A DNA stretch of 58,157 nt from JBCBST01 sp039819115 (lineage in GTDB: Bacteria > Bacteroidota > Rhodothermia > Balneolales > Balneolaceae): the NCBI GenBank assembly GCA_039819115.1, contig JBCBST010000004.1, forward strand, positions 1 through 58,157, read 5' to 3'. The notes beneath the pieces were generated by a model. The model saw nothing but the letters and a program-made list of their open reading frames with translations. It was not told where the DNA came from and searched no databases. Position numbers and translations under genes: made by a program. Shown here in pieces: positions 27,839 to 36,966 of the stretch (position 1 is the first letter of the stretch; each line of letters opens with the position of its first letter).

Positions 27839-30800
27839 TTGAGCAGGACCAGGGTCAGAGATATTATTTGTGCGTATGCAGCGGTTTGGCTGACCTTGTT
27901 TTCCATCCCTCTGAAAGGGGAAGGGACTTATGAGCTTCGAAACCGCAATGCATCCAACATTGTCCCTCTCCTGGAATCACCGGGTAAGGGACAAACAGCA
28001 CAGTTTAATCTGAATCTTCCGCGACGAACGGTACTCTATGTAGACATTCTGTTCGCAAATGAAGTGATCGATTTATATACCTCCAGAACCGATGCAAACA
28101 ACAATGTGGAGTTTGCCATCTGGGGACCCGGTAAAGACTTCGAAACCGATACTCCCGATTGGGAATTTAATGTGACCAGCACCACATCGGATGGGTATGT
28201 GGGTAGCTGGACCGAGATTGTAAACCTTCAGACCATTGCAGGTCGCCCCCGTCCGCCTGCATCCTTCACACCAACCACCACCGGAACCTATACCATTATT
28301 GTGTATGGCAACGGCAACGGGCTGGGAAGCGGCGCTGTGGAATTCTTTGACGTGATGGTACGTGGAACGAATGGTACCACAACTACGGCAGACGATGATT
28401 TAAGAAGAGGCCGTCTGTTCAGTTTACAATGGGCATTGAGCACACAAAATTTCAACGATGGTTTGTTCACCGATGTGTTTGTGATTGATGGAGAAGACCA
28501 GGGAACATCATACGAAGGGTATGTGTGGGAAGGAGACATGAATGGGATACAGCCCTTCGGTTTTCATATGTATGCAAACAGGGTGGGGTCCAACCCGGAA
28601 GCATACAATTCCTATAGTGTAGACGGAGCCGGAGAAACGAACCTCGATCCTGCAACCCCGCAGGCCATCATGAGTCCGGAATTCCAGATTTACCTGAATG
28701 ATCCGGAAAAACCATCTTTTCCACCCAACATCCCACAGGTAGATAACCTTCGGTTTGATGTAAACTGCCAGGAGGGAACCCCAAGTGAGGGCATTCCGTC
28801 CGGGGGGATATTCGAATTTGAAACCAATGGAGAATGGGTGTACGAGATTGTGCTCGATGAAAACGGAGACGATGTGTTTAACCGGAATACGGAGCGAGCC
28901 CTTACCGGCGATGCCACTGCCGGTACGAATATGATTAATTGGGATGGATTATTTGAGGATGGTTCCCCCGCCCCTAACGAAACCCAGGTACGCATTGTGC
29001 TCCGGGCCAGGGCCTCCGAAATTCACTTTCCCTTCTTTGATGTGGAAAACCAGAACTCCAACACGGGTCCTACCTTTGCCCTGCAGGGTGGAGATAATGA
29101 TATTTCACAGTTTTATTACTGGGACGATACCGAGGTGGGCGGAACCTCTACCGTTGGGGTGGGCTCATTGACTCCCCATACCTGGGGTACAGGAGGGGTG
29201 GATGGTAACGAGCGCATTATTGATACCTGGAAAGCCGCCTTTGAAGATATCCAGGAATATGCTCTGGCGTATAGTTGTTCAGCCACTAATCTCCGCGTAC
29301 GAAAGGCCGTAACCGATGCGGCACCCTTACTGGGGGATACCCTCGATTTTACGGTCGACGTGATTAATCTCGGTCCCAATAAAGCCACCTTTGTAGAACT
29401 AACCGATGTGTTTCCGGTCGCTGACCTGACCGTACTCACTAACACGGTAACATCCGGCACCTTTAACCTGGGAACCGGGGTATGGGATTTAGATAGTATG
29501 CAGGTTGATGACCGGGATACGCTGTTCATCAGTGCTACGGTGAACGGCGGTACGGTAGGGTTAAACATCAAAAATAAGGCAGAGGTAACCCTGCTTCAGG
29601 CCGACCCAGACCTGGATAATAACCGCGATTCGGTAATTGTATCACCCAGAGAACCCCGAATCCAGGGTATTGTATTCGAAGACCTGAACTACGGAGGTGG
29701 AGACGGACGAACCCTGACCGAAAGCAGCGGGGAGCCTATATCAGGAGTCAGGGTAGAATTATACGATGCCTCCGGCGCTTTTATCTCAGCAACCACAACC
29801 GATGCGAGCGGGGAATATCTGTTCTCAAATTTATCGGATGCCACTTACCAGGTTCGGGTGGTCTCGGGTACCGTAACCTCCTCAAGGACGGGAGGGAACA
29901 ACGGGGAGCTGGGGGTACAGGTGTTCAGAACGGAAGCTCCAACCGGGGAAACGGTCAATATCCGGAATGAGATAGGCGGATCTGAACCGGATGAAGAAGA
30001 TCCCGGATCTAATACCACCAGTCAGACACTCGCGGCGTTAAGTTCGGGTGCTACCACAGAAGTACATTCCCTGGCTACAGCACTTATAGCCGGAAATGAT
30101 GTAGCGGGTCTCGATTTTGGATACAATTTCAGTACTATCACCAACACCCGCGACCAGGGGCAGGGTTCTATTCGCCAGTTTATTCTGAACAGTAACCTGT
30201 TGGGTAATACCAACCTGGACCAGGAAGATGCACCCGCCGGGGTAACCGCTGTTCAAAAAGATCCTGAATTTGAGCACACTATTTTCATGATCCCCACTTC
30301 CGATGCCGGATATGGGGCTACTCCGGATGGGGGATCCGGAAATGCTTTTGTCATTACCTTATCAGGTACTGCAAACCGGTTACCCGCCATTGCCGACTCA
30401 AGAACCGTAATTGACGGACGAACCCAAACAGCCTTTACAGGTAATACCAACCTGGCCGTTGACGAGCAATCAACCGGACCAGAGATTATATACGACGCGG
30501 CTGGCTTTAATGACAGCGAGCCGGTATTCGATTCCGATGCATCGTTTACCTGGTTTTATGATGTGGGTATAACGGGTGCCACCGAAACCGACGATCAGGC
30601 TTATGGCATCCGCTTAACCGCAAATGCCGAGGAATCGCGCATTTTCAATTCCACCCTGTACAGCAATGCTTCGCATGCTTTACGCCTGGAAGGAGCTGAT
30701 GACGTTCTTGTTCAGGATAACATCATTCGAAACAACGGAAGCGGGACGGACTTTGCCGATGGGGTATTCGGCGACGGAACAGACAACATTCAGGTGCTGG

Positions 30801-32905
30801 ATAACCAGATTCTGAGTACTTCTGGATATGGGATAAGTCTGGGCGGAACCATTACCGATTTCACCGTATCAGGAAACCTGGTAAAGAATAACGGAACCTC
30901 GGGTACCAGTGATCAGTCAGGAATTGCTGTTATTGACGTAACGGTAACCGGTGGAACCATCTCAACGAATGAAATTACCGGGAATGCTCAGGACGGGATT
31001 CTGATAACTGCCGGAAGCGGTATTACCATCACTCAAAACAGTATATATAGCAACGGTCAGTTGGGTATTGATCTGGTTCAGGACGAAGTAACCATAAACG
31101 ATAGCGGTGATGGTGACGGCGATCCGAACGGGTTGTTCAACTTTCCGATACTCACCAGTGCTACCCTTGAATCCGGCGAGCTCACGATTGAAGGTTTTGC
31201 CCGCCCCGGAACCATTATTGAGCTCTTTCTTGCCAATGAAGACCCGACCGGATTTGGTGAAGGGGAAACCTATATCACTACCGTTACCGAAGGTTCCGGT
31301 GATGATCAGAATTCAGGAACAGGCAGTTACTCCGGAACCATCAACGGCAAAAACCAGGGAGCCGATAACACCAATCGTTTTCAGTTCGTAATTAGTGTAG
31401 GCTCTTCTGTACTTCAGGGTAGTATTTTGACAGCTACGGGAACTGATGCCAGCGGTAACACTTCTGAGTTTTCAGGAACAGTAAGTGTGACCTTCCAGGG
31501 TGTGGATATTCTTGGTTTTGTGTACGAAGATGAGAACCATAACCTCGGTAAAGACGCTTCCGAAAACGGTACAGGGCTTACGTTATTCGCCAAACTGATT
31601 GATATAACGGCACCTTCAACTGTAGATCAATCGGTAACCGTAGATCCGGCAACAGGGGCATACGAGTTTAACCAGGTGTTGGACGGGGAATACAGGATCA
31701 TCATCGATGATAATACCACCGCCAGTGATGTGACCCCCACGATCCCATCCGGGTGGATCGGAACGCAGTTACCGGATCAGATCCGAGACTCGCTCACGGT
31801 TAGCGGAGTGATTATTGGCGGGGTTAACTTCGGTCTGTTCAATGGTTCAAAAGTTTTGGGAACGGTGTTTGTGGATAATGGAAATGGAGGAGGCACTCCC
31901 AATGACGGGGTGTTGAATGGGGGAGAAATCCCGCAGGAAGCCATCGCGATCCGCGCCACGGATAATGCAGGCACGACCATCTGGGACGAAACGACCACAA
32001 ATAGTGATGGGACCTACACCGTATGGCTGCCAGTCGGTGCTGGAGGTACAATTGTACAGATTCAGCAAACCAACGTGACAGAGTTTGTATCAATCGGGGG
32101 GCAGGCAGGCACCACATCCGGTAGTTATGATCGCACCACCGATGTGGTTTCCTACACGAATGTATTGGGAACAACGTATACTGGTGTGGATTTTGGTGAT
32201 GTTCCTCCCAATCGTTTGCTCACCGATGGAGAACAATTCGCCCCGCAGGGCACTTCCGTATTTTTCAGTCATCAGTTTGATGCCAACACCGGTGGGGAGG
32301 TCACCTTTTCCCTTTCTGATGCACCCTCAGCAGGAGATAACTGGACGGCGCTTATCTACCGGGATACCAACTGTAATGGAGTGCTCGATACCGGGGAACC
32401 CATCATAAGTGCTCCCGAAACCGTGACCGCCGGCCAGACCATCTGCCTCATTGTAAAAACCACGGTTCCGCTTGGTGTACCCGATGGCAGCAGCAATACC
32501 ATCACCCTTTCAGCTGATTTTGATTTTACCAATGCTGCTCCGGCGTTATCCATCATCTACACCCGGCAAGACCTGGTGAATGTAGGCAACGCAGGCGATA
32601 CCGGCCTTAAAATCACGAAGAGCGTGGATAAAACCTCTGCTTTACCTGGTGAGTCCCTTACGTATATCATAACGTATGTTAACAATGGAACGGAACCCAT
32701 AACCACCCTGGAAATACTGGATTCAACCCCAGCCTACACCGTATTTGCGTCGGCAAGTTTTGCGACCTTACCAGATAACCTTACCAATTGTGTAATAACC
32801 GAACCGGGTTCGGGTAATGCCGGTGCAATTAAATGGACCTTCAGCGGTAGTCTCGATCCGGGTGCCAGTTCCACCGTTTCCTATGTAGTTACCATTCAAA
32901 ACTGA
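27839..32905 (+). CDS. Giant DUF11 / SdrD-like / beta-helix surface protein (paralogue)
   Basis: A 1688-residue protein read from a TTG start at 27839; no nearby ATG/GTG in frame would keep the hydrophobic leader (about residues 8-26, 'IICAYAAVWLTLFSIPLKG'). Order: an N-terminal beta-rich region without clear family (about 30-480); DUF11 (about 484-600); SdrD B-like 'GIVFEDLNYGGGDGRT' (about 605-700); right-handed beta-helix (about 764-1083, 'NTRDQGQGSIRQFILNSN' start); SdrD-like domains from about 1222 and 1337; then the tail 'NRLLTDGEQFAPQGTSVFF' and a terminal DUF11 ending 'VSYVVTIQN'. The last 230 residues are closely related to those of the 2053-residue protein upstream, so these are paralogues differing mostly at their N-termini. 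No T9SS or other known sorting tail is present. Confidence 0.78.
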   Translation: MSRTRVRDIICAYAAVWLTLFSIPLKGEGTYELRNRNASNIVPLLESPGKGQTAQFNLNLPRRTVLYVDILFANEVIDLYTSRTDANNNVEFAIWGPGKDFETDTPDWEFNVTSTTSDGYVGSWTEIVNLQTIAGRPRPPASFTPTTTGTYTIIVYGNGNGLGSGAVEFFDVMVRGTNGTTTTADDDLRRGRLFSLQWALSTQNFNDGLFTDVFVIDGEDQGTSYEGYVWEGDMNGIQPFGFHMYANRVGSNPEAYNSYSVDGAGETNLDPATPQAIMSPEFQIYLNDPEKPSFPPNIPQVDNLRFDVNCQEGTPSEGIPSGGIFEFETNGEWVYEIVLDENGDDVFNRNTERALTGDATAGTNMINWDGLFEDGSPAPNETQVRIVLRARASEIHFPFFDVENQNSNTGPTFALQGGDNDISQFYYWDDTEVGGTSTVGVGSLTPHTWGTGGVDGNERIIDTWKAAFEDIQEYALAYSCSATNLRVRKAVTDAAPLLGDTLDFTVDVINLGPNKATFVELTDVFPVADLTVLTNTVTSGTFNLGTGVWDLDSMQVDDRDTLFISATVNGGTVGLNIKNKAEVTLLQADPDLDNNRDSVIVSPREPRIQGIVFEDLNYGGGDGRTLTESSGEPISGVRVELYDASGAFISATTTDASGEYLFSNLSDATYQVRVVSGTVTSSRTGGNNGELGVQVFRTEAPTGETVNIRNEIGGSEPDEEDPGSNTTSQTLAALSSGATTEVHSLATALIAGNDVAGLDFGYNFSTITNTRDQGQGSIRQFILNSNLLGNTNLDQEDAPAGVTAVQKDPEFEHTIFMIPTSDAGYGATPDGGSGNAFVITLSGTANRLPAIADSRTVIDGRTQTAFTGNTNLAVDEQSTGPEIIYDAAGFNDSEPVFDSDASFTWFYDVGITGATETDDQAYGIRLTANAEESRIFNSTLYSNASHALRLEGADDVLVQDNIIRNNGSGTDFADGVFGDGTDNIQVLDNQILSTSGYGISLGGTITDFTVSGNLVKNNGTSGTSDQSGIAVIDVTVTGGTISTNEITGNAQDGILITAGSGITITQNSIYSNGQLGIDLVQDEVTINDSGDGDGDPNGLFNFPILTSATLESGELTIEGFARPGTIIELFLANEDPTGFGEGETYITTVTEGSGDDQNSGTGSYSGTINGKNQGADNTNRFQFVISVGSSVLQGSILTATGTDASGNTSEFSGTVSVTFQGVDILGFVYEDENHNLGKDASENGTGLTLFAKLIDITAPSTVDQSVTVDPATGAYEFNQVLDGEYRIIIDDNTTASDVTPTIPSGWIGTQLPDQIRDSLTVSGVIIGGVNFGLFNGSKVLGTVFVDNGNGGGTPNDGVLNGGEIPQEAIAIRATDNAGTTIWDETTTNSDGTYTVWLPVGAGGTIVQIQQTNVTEFVSIGGQAGTTSGSYDRTTDVVSYTNVLGTTYTGVDFGDVPPNRLLTDGEQFAPQGTSVFFSHQFDANTGGEVTFSLSDAPSAGDNWTALIYRDTNCNGVLDTGEPIISAPETVTAGQTICLIVKTTVPLGVPDGSSNTITLSADFDFTNAAPALSIIYTRQDLVNVGNAGDTGLKITKSVDKTSALPGESLTYIITYVNNGTEPITTLEILDSTPAYTVFASASFATLPDNLTNCVITEPGSGNAGAIKWTFSGSLDPGASSTVSYVVTIQN

Positions 32906-32942
32906 CGTTGTACCGAAGCGGGGAGTACTCTAAGTTCCGCCT

Positions 32943-33671
32943 ATGATCACGCACACCAAAGCAATTATTTTACGTTCTGTCGATTACCAGGAGTCCAGTA
33001 AGATTATAACGGTGTGTTCTCAGGAACATGGTAAAATTGCACTGCTGGCCCGAGGAGTAAAAAAACCAAAGAGCAAGCTATCCGGCATTATTGACATTGG
33101 AAGTATATTGGATGTGGTTTATTACTATAAAGTTAACCGTTCTGTACAGTCATTAACTGAGGCAACTCAATCTGTTGGGATGCATGCATTTAGAGTAGAC
33201 TTTTCTAAGTCAGCTGTTCTCTATGCCTGTCTTGAGCTGGTAAACCAGGTTATCCATGACAATGAAGTGAACAACGGAGTGTTCCATTTTCTGAGTACGC
33301 TCATCCCGTGGTTAGCGAATATGCCGGTGGTCTCGTCTCTTTTGTTTCCCTACGTGCAGTTACGGATTATGGAAATTATAGGAATCGGGCTTTTCATGGA
33401 AACTGATGAAACAAAACCTCAGTTATTTCTTAATGTTGCGAGCGGCCTGGTAGGCTCAGAAGCAGTGGATGAATTATCCTATGCGCTGACCAACGATCAG
33501 GCCCGATTTATGAAACTGGCCTTACAGTCAAAAAATAAGGAGGTGCTTGCCCTCCCGATAACCGCTTACGAAGTAAAACAATTGATCACTCATTTAGACG
33601 TATACTTTAAATACCACATCGAGGGATTTCAAGAGCGGAGATCCGATGCTATATTCGAACAGATGATGTAA
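32943..33671 (+). CDS. recO: DNA repair protein RecO
   Basis: A 242-residue protein matching RecO, which with RecF and RecR loads RecA on SSB-coated single-stranded DNA. The N-terminal OB-fold is recognisable ('TKAIILRSVDYQESSKIITV', 'HGKIALLARGVKKPKSKLSG'), followed by the helical C-terminal domain. The zinc-binding cysteines seen in some RecO proteins are not present, as in many Bacteroidota. It begins 37 bp after the last giant surface gene and ends 8 bp before the protease gene, so it may be transcribed with either. Confidence 0.92.
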   Translation: MITHTKAIILRSVDYQESSKIITVCSQEHGKIALLARGVKKPKSKLSGIIDIGSILDVVYYYKVNRSVQSLTEATQSVGMHAFRVDFSKSAVLYACLELVNQVIHDNEVNNGVFHFLSTLIPWLANMPVVSSLLFPYVQLRIMEIIGIGLFMETDETKPQLFLNVASGLVGSEAVDELSYALTNDQARFMKLALQSKNKEVLALPITAYEVKQLITHLDVYFKYHIEGFQERRSDAIFEQMM

Positions 33672-33679
33672 TTGACACC

Positions 33680-35221
33680 ATGAAAAAAAGAGACATAGTT
33701 TTAACCGGTTTATTACTGGTCCTGGTAGGGGCTACACTGGGTACGTTATTTGCGTTATATACCGTAAACAGCCAGTTGGCACCCCTGGCCGAAGTCAGGG
33801 TAACGGAGGTTAAAAAGAGCGAAGCACCATTACTGGGAGATGACGAACTAAGCACCATCAGCGATCGGTTCCTCTTTAAAAAAGTAGCAGAAGAGGTGAT
33901 CCCCACCGTAGTTTACATTGAAGCCATTGTACCGGTTGAGCAATCCATGCCGGATGATGGCAACCATGATTTTGAAGGTTCGATCTGGGATCGACTGGTA
34001 CCCCGGCGCGCCCGTACTGTCGGTTCCGGGATTACCATCTCGGAAGACGGTTACATTCTCACCAATAACCATGTGGTGGAAGGGGCCGTGAAAAAAGGCC
34101 TGAAAGTGGTGTTAAGCGATAAGCGGGAATACCCGGCCCGGGTGGTTGGCACCGATCCAAGTACCGATCTTGCTGTGATTAAGATCGAAGCAGAACAAGT
34201 ACCGGCCATAACCATTGGTAATTCTCAAACGGTAGATGTTGGTGAATGGGTATTGGCGGTTGGAAATCCATTCCGGTTACGTTCTACAGTAACGGCAGGT
34301 ATTGTGAGCGCCCTTTCCCGCGATGTACAGATTATTGATGATCGCATGCGTATCGAAAGTTTTATACAGACCGATGCAGCCATAAATAAAGGCAACAGTG
34401 GGGGTGCCCTGGTCAATACCAGTGGGCAACTGATTGGGGTTAACACGGCTATTGCTTCTCAAAGCGGAGCATACCAGGGGTATGGGTTTGCCGTGCCTAG
34501 CAACCTGGCCATGAAAGTAGCCCGCGATTTAATTGAATTTGGTACCGTTAAGCGGGCTCTCCTGGGAGTAAGTATCCAATCGGTAGACTTCGACAGGGCC
34601 ATTGATCTGGGACTGGATCGTGTAATAGGGGTTGAGATCCTTTCTGTATCACGAGATGGAGCTGCTGATGAAGCGGGGGTCTACGCTGGTGATGTGGTAC
34701 TGGCGGTAAATGGTCAGGAAGTGTATGAATCGAACCAGCTTCAGGAAAAAGTAGCCATATTGCGACCGGGTGAATATGTAGAGCTCGACATCTGGAGAAA
34801 TGGACGCAGAGTGCAAAAATCGGTTCAGCTTAAGGAAATGGAACAGGAACCCATCGCCGAACTGACCTTTGAAGAAGAACCTCTGCCCGTTGATGAATTG
34901 GAACAGGAACAGGAGCGGGATGGCAGTACCACCGCCGTTGATGTATATGAGTTCGATTTAGGGTTCCGGGTGATGGGCATTAATAAGATAAATGAAACGG
35001 AAGCGTTCGACCTGGTGGTAACCCAGGTCTTTAAGTATTCGGAGGCCTGGAACCGGGGATTACGGGAATCGCAGAAAATTATCTCGGTAGACGATAAACC
35101 GGTTGAAGATATTGGGGAATTACGGGAACTTATCGACGAACATTTATCCGAATATGGAGCGGTAACGCTGGAAGTTCTTGACGAGGACGAGGCAACCGGT
35201 TTCATAGAACTTAAAAACTAA
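33680..35221 (+). CDS. HtrA/DegP-type periplasmic serine protease with PDZ domains
   Basis: A 513-residue S1C-family protease of envelope protein quality control. An N-terminal signal/anchor helix (about 8-27) is followed by the trypsin-like domain with catalytic triad H131 ('TNNHVVEG'), D163 ('STDLAVIKIE') and S240 ('INKGNSGGALVN'). A first PDZ domain spans about 280-375 ('GLDRVIGVEILSVSRDGAA'). An acidic linker (about 385-412, rich in Glu) leads to a second PDZ-like domain (about 420-510). Because the leader lacks a clear cleavage site it may stay membrane-anchored like DegS. Its stop codon is 1 bp from the next start. Confidence 0.93.
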   Translation: MKKRDIVLTGLLLVLVGATLGTLFALYTVNSQLAPLAEVRVTEVKKSEAPLLGDDELSTISDRFLFKKVAEEVIPTVVYIEAIVPVEQSMPDDGNHDFEGSIWDRLVPRRARTVGSGITISEDGYILTNNHVVEGAVKKGLKVVLSDKREYPARVVGTDPSTDLAVIKIEAEQVPAITIGNSQTVDVGEWVLAVGNPFRLRSTVTAGIVSALSRDVQIIDDRMRIESFIQTDAAINKGNSGGALVNTSGQLIGVNTAIASQSGAYQGYGFAVPSNLAMKVARDLIEFGTVKRALLGVSIQSVDFDRAIDLGLDRVIGVEILSVSRDGAADEAGVYAGDVVLAVNGQEVYESNQLQEKVAILRPGEYVELDIWRNGRRVQKSVQLKEMEQEPIAELTFEEEPLPVDELEQEQERDGSTTAVDVYEFDLGFRVMGINKINETEAFDLVVTQVFKYSEAWNRGLRESQKIISVDDKPVEDIGELRELIDEHLSEYGAVTLEVLDEDEATGFIELKN

Positions 35222-35222
35222 C

Positions 35223-35780
35223 ATGGCTTCTACATCCCGATGGTTACTCAGCCTGAGCGCAGTATGTGTATTCACTGCGTTTATTTCCTGTTCATCTACT
35301 CAGCCTGCTGCTGATTCCGCCCAGACGGAACGTTCCGTTCCGGCTTTATATCCCGGTTGGTATCTGTCTTCCGGCTTTGAAAGCGACAGCCTTCAGTTTT
35401 TTGGCACCGGAACCAGTATCTCTGGTGATTCTCTTACTGCCGCTCAAAGTGCCGAACAACAAGCCCGAATCAACCTGGGTAAAGCACTGGGAAATCAGCT
35501 TGAAGAAGCCAGAGCTACGTTTACAGAATCGGGTAATGCCGATGGGAATCAAAAGGATTTTATCCTGATCTTACGCGAAGCGGGCACCTTAACCGAAACG
35601 GCAGCAGAACTGGATGTCGTAGAAGTACGGAGCATACGCAACGGATTCCGCGCATTTTCGAGAGTTACCCTTACCAAAGCCGAAGCCAGAAAAGCACTGG
35701 AACGTGGATTCACTGGTCACCCCCGATACTGGAGTGGGTTTAGCGGATCCGACGGGTTTAAAGCCATCATCGGGGAGTAG
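35223..35780 (+). CDS. LPP20-like outer-membrane lipoprotein
   Basis: A 185-residue predicted lipoprotein: hydrophobic leader, then lipobox 'FISCSS' with Cys near residue 23. The mature part starts with 'YPGWYLSSGFESDSLQFFGTG' (in part) and has a helical region rich in Ala/Gln ('AAQSAEQQARINLGKALG') followed by strands, the pattern of the LPP20/DUF4384-neighbour family of small surface lipoproteins. It is translationally linked to the protease gene (1-bp gap). Function unknown; a client or partner of the protease is conceivable. Confidence 0.72.
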   Translation: MASTSRWLLSLSAVCVFTAFISCSSTQPAADSAQTERSVPALYPGWYLSSGFESDSLQFFGTGTSISGDSLTAAQSAEQQARINLGKALGNQLEEARATFTESGNADGNQKDFILILREAGTLTETAAELDVVEVRSIRNGFRAFSRVTLTKAEARKALERGFTGHPRYWSGFSGSDGFKAIIGE

Positions 35781-35851
35781 TTCCTTACCACTCTTGTCAT
35801 TCGATCCATCGATTCCAAATCGTCACTCTGATCATGCGATATCTCTAAAAG

Positions 35852-35879
35852 ATGCTGTCCGTCAGCTGACGGACAGCAT
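35852..35879. repeat. Palindromic repeat, type A copy 1
   Basis: A perfect 28-bp palindrome centred on CAGCTG, with half-site CTGTCCGTCAG. A second copy with the same 22-bp core lies at 37095-37120. Such extragenic palindromes are typical of mobile intergenic repeats (REP-like). Confidence 0.85.
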
Positions 35880-35971
35880 GACGAAGAGGTGGGAACTTGT
35901 TTATTTCATTTGACGCAAGGTTCTTGAGTTCTTTTGGTCTTTAAAACACCTAAGTATTTCCTTAATAGGTC

Positions 35972-35992
35972 ATCCTGAACTTGGTTCAGGAT
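35972..35992. repeat. Palindromic repeat, type C
   Basis: ATCCTGAAC, a TTG loop, then GTTCAGGAT: a 9-bp perfect stem. A decayed relative ('CACCCTGAACCTGG') occurs near 37029-37042, on the other side of the toxin-antitoxin pair. Confidence 0.7.
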
Positions 35993-36073
35993 CTTACGGA
36001 ATGGCTTTTCTTAGCGTAATCTGCTTGTACTGAACCAGTCTGACAGCTGGCGGATCAGAAATCTAATGTTTTG

Positions 36074-36101
36074 GTAGGGGCGTATGGCAATACGCCCCTA
36101 C
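36074..36101. repeat. Palindromic repeat, type B copy 1
   Basis: A 12-bp perfect stem (GTAGGGGCGTAT/ATACGCCCCTAC) with loop GGCA. A close copy occurs at 36967-36993 with the loop reversed to TGCC. Confidence 0.85.
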
Positions 36102-36243
36102 AGATACCATTTGGTTTTCGTCATTCCTGTCCGCCTTTTTCCAGGTGTGGGCTAGACAATGCTACCCATTCTGTTCGTTCGTTCTTTTTTATTATGTATT
36201 AATTCAGTACAATAAAAATACTGTTAAACATACAAAAAAAGTT

Positions 36244-36537
36244 ATGCCTGTCACACGAATTGAAATCGATCAGGATATCCAGCCTCTTTCAGAATTCCGG
36301 AAACATGCAGCTGATTTTATCGATCGGATTAAACATCAAAAACGATCCATTGTACTGACTCAACACGGTAAAAGTGCGGCCGTGCTAGTGGACGTTACGG
36401 AGTACCAGCGAATGGTTAACAGGCTCGAGCTGATGGAAGAGCTGATTGAAGCAGAACGACAAATTGCACGTGGTGAAGTAATGACTCATTACGAAGCTAA
36501 AAAGCGGATGTTTGAAAACCTGAACAAGTGGAAATAG
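36244..36537 (+). CDS. Phd/YefM-family antitoxin
   Basis: A 97-residue protein starting at the ATG at 36244 (MPVTRIEI); the frame is open upstream to 36145 but those residues are not conserved-looking. The N-terminal half has the Phd/YefM pattern 'PLSEFRKHAADFIDRI' and 'SIVLTQHGKSAAVLVDVTEY', a DNA-binding dimer that represses its own operon. The C-terminal half is helical and should wrap the toxin. The toxin gene overlaps its last 10 bp. Repeats of the same families lie on both sides of the pair. Confidence 0.93.
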   Translation: MPVTRIEIDQDIQPLSEFRKHAADFIDRIKHQKRSIVLTQHGKSAAVLVDVTEYQRMVNRLELMEELIEAERQIARGEVMTHYEAKKRMFENLNKWK

Positions 36538-36827
36538 TATGGACGAATCAGGCCATACAAAAGCTAAATGCCTTTGTAGACTATATTGCCCGGGATGATC
36601 TGCCTACTGCTGAAAAGTGGGCGTTAAAGTTGATAGAGAAAACCGATCAGCTAATAGAACAACCGCAATCAGGACGCATAGTGCCTGAATATAATGATCC
36701 AGCCCTTCGTGAATTGATTATTGGAAACTACCGGATCATTTACAGGATACGTGACGAAGAATCTACGATATACATTCAAACTGTATGGCACGTCCGGCAG
36801 AACCCTCCTCAACCGAATGCGGGATAG
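36528..36827 (+). CDS. RelE/ParE-superfamily toxin
   Basis: A 99-residue protein starting with GTG at 36528, inside the end of the antitoxin gene, which is the usual translational coupling. The ParE-type pattern is clear: 'IVWTNQAIQKLNAFVDYIA', 'LPTAEKWALKLIEKTDQL', 'QSGRIVPEYNDPALRELII' and 'GNYRIIYRI'. RelE proteins cut mRNA in the ribosome while ParE proteins inhibit gyrase. The sequence resembles ParE more, but the catalytic distinction cannot be made by eye. Confidence 0.92.
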   Translation: MEIVWTNQAIQKLNAFVDYIARDDLPTAEKWALKLIEKTDQLIEQPQSGRIVPEYNDPALRELIIGNYRIIYRIRDEESTIYIQTVWHVRQNPPQPNAG

Positions 36828-36966
36828 CCTACCCATTTTTCCCTTCTACCCCACTTAGCGCAACCTGCCTGTACTGAGCCTGCCGGCCGGCCATGCCTTC
36901 AGCGGACAATTAAGGCTGGTTTGTGCGATGTAACCTCGTCCACGGGTTGATTTTCCGCCTTGATTC

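Larger units (their letters stand above)
35781..36243. other. Repeat-bearing intergenic region, left of the toxin-antitoxin pair
   Basis: No gene is visible in these 463 bp. The stretch holds three inverted repeats (listed separately) and a degenerate segment at 36010-36044 that has a counterpart at 36854-36888 (both start CTTAGCG and contain TGTACTGA). The last 60 bp before the antitoxin start are AT-rich and probably hold its promoter; I see no exact consensus. Confidence 0.5.

Noticed and set aside
33649..33906. Minus-strand frame opposite the recO/protease junction
   Set aside because: Overlaps two clear genes and encodes a low-complexity product.
36145..36243. N-terminal extension of the antitoxin
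   Set aside because: Residues are unlike the family and include the likely promoter region; the ATG at 36244 starts the conserved part.
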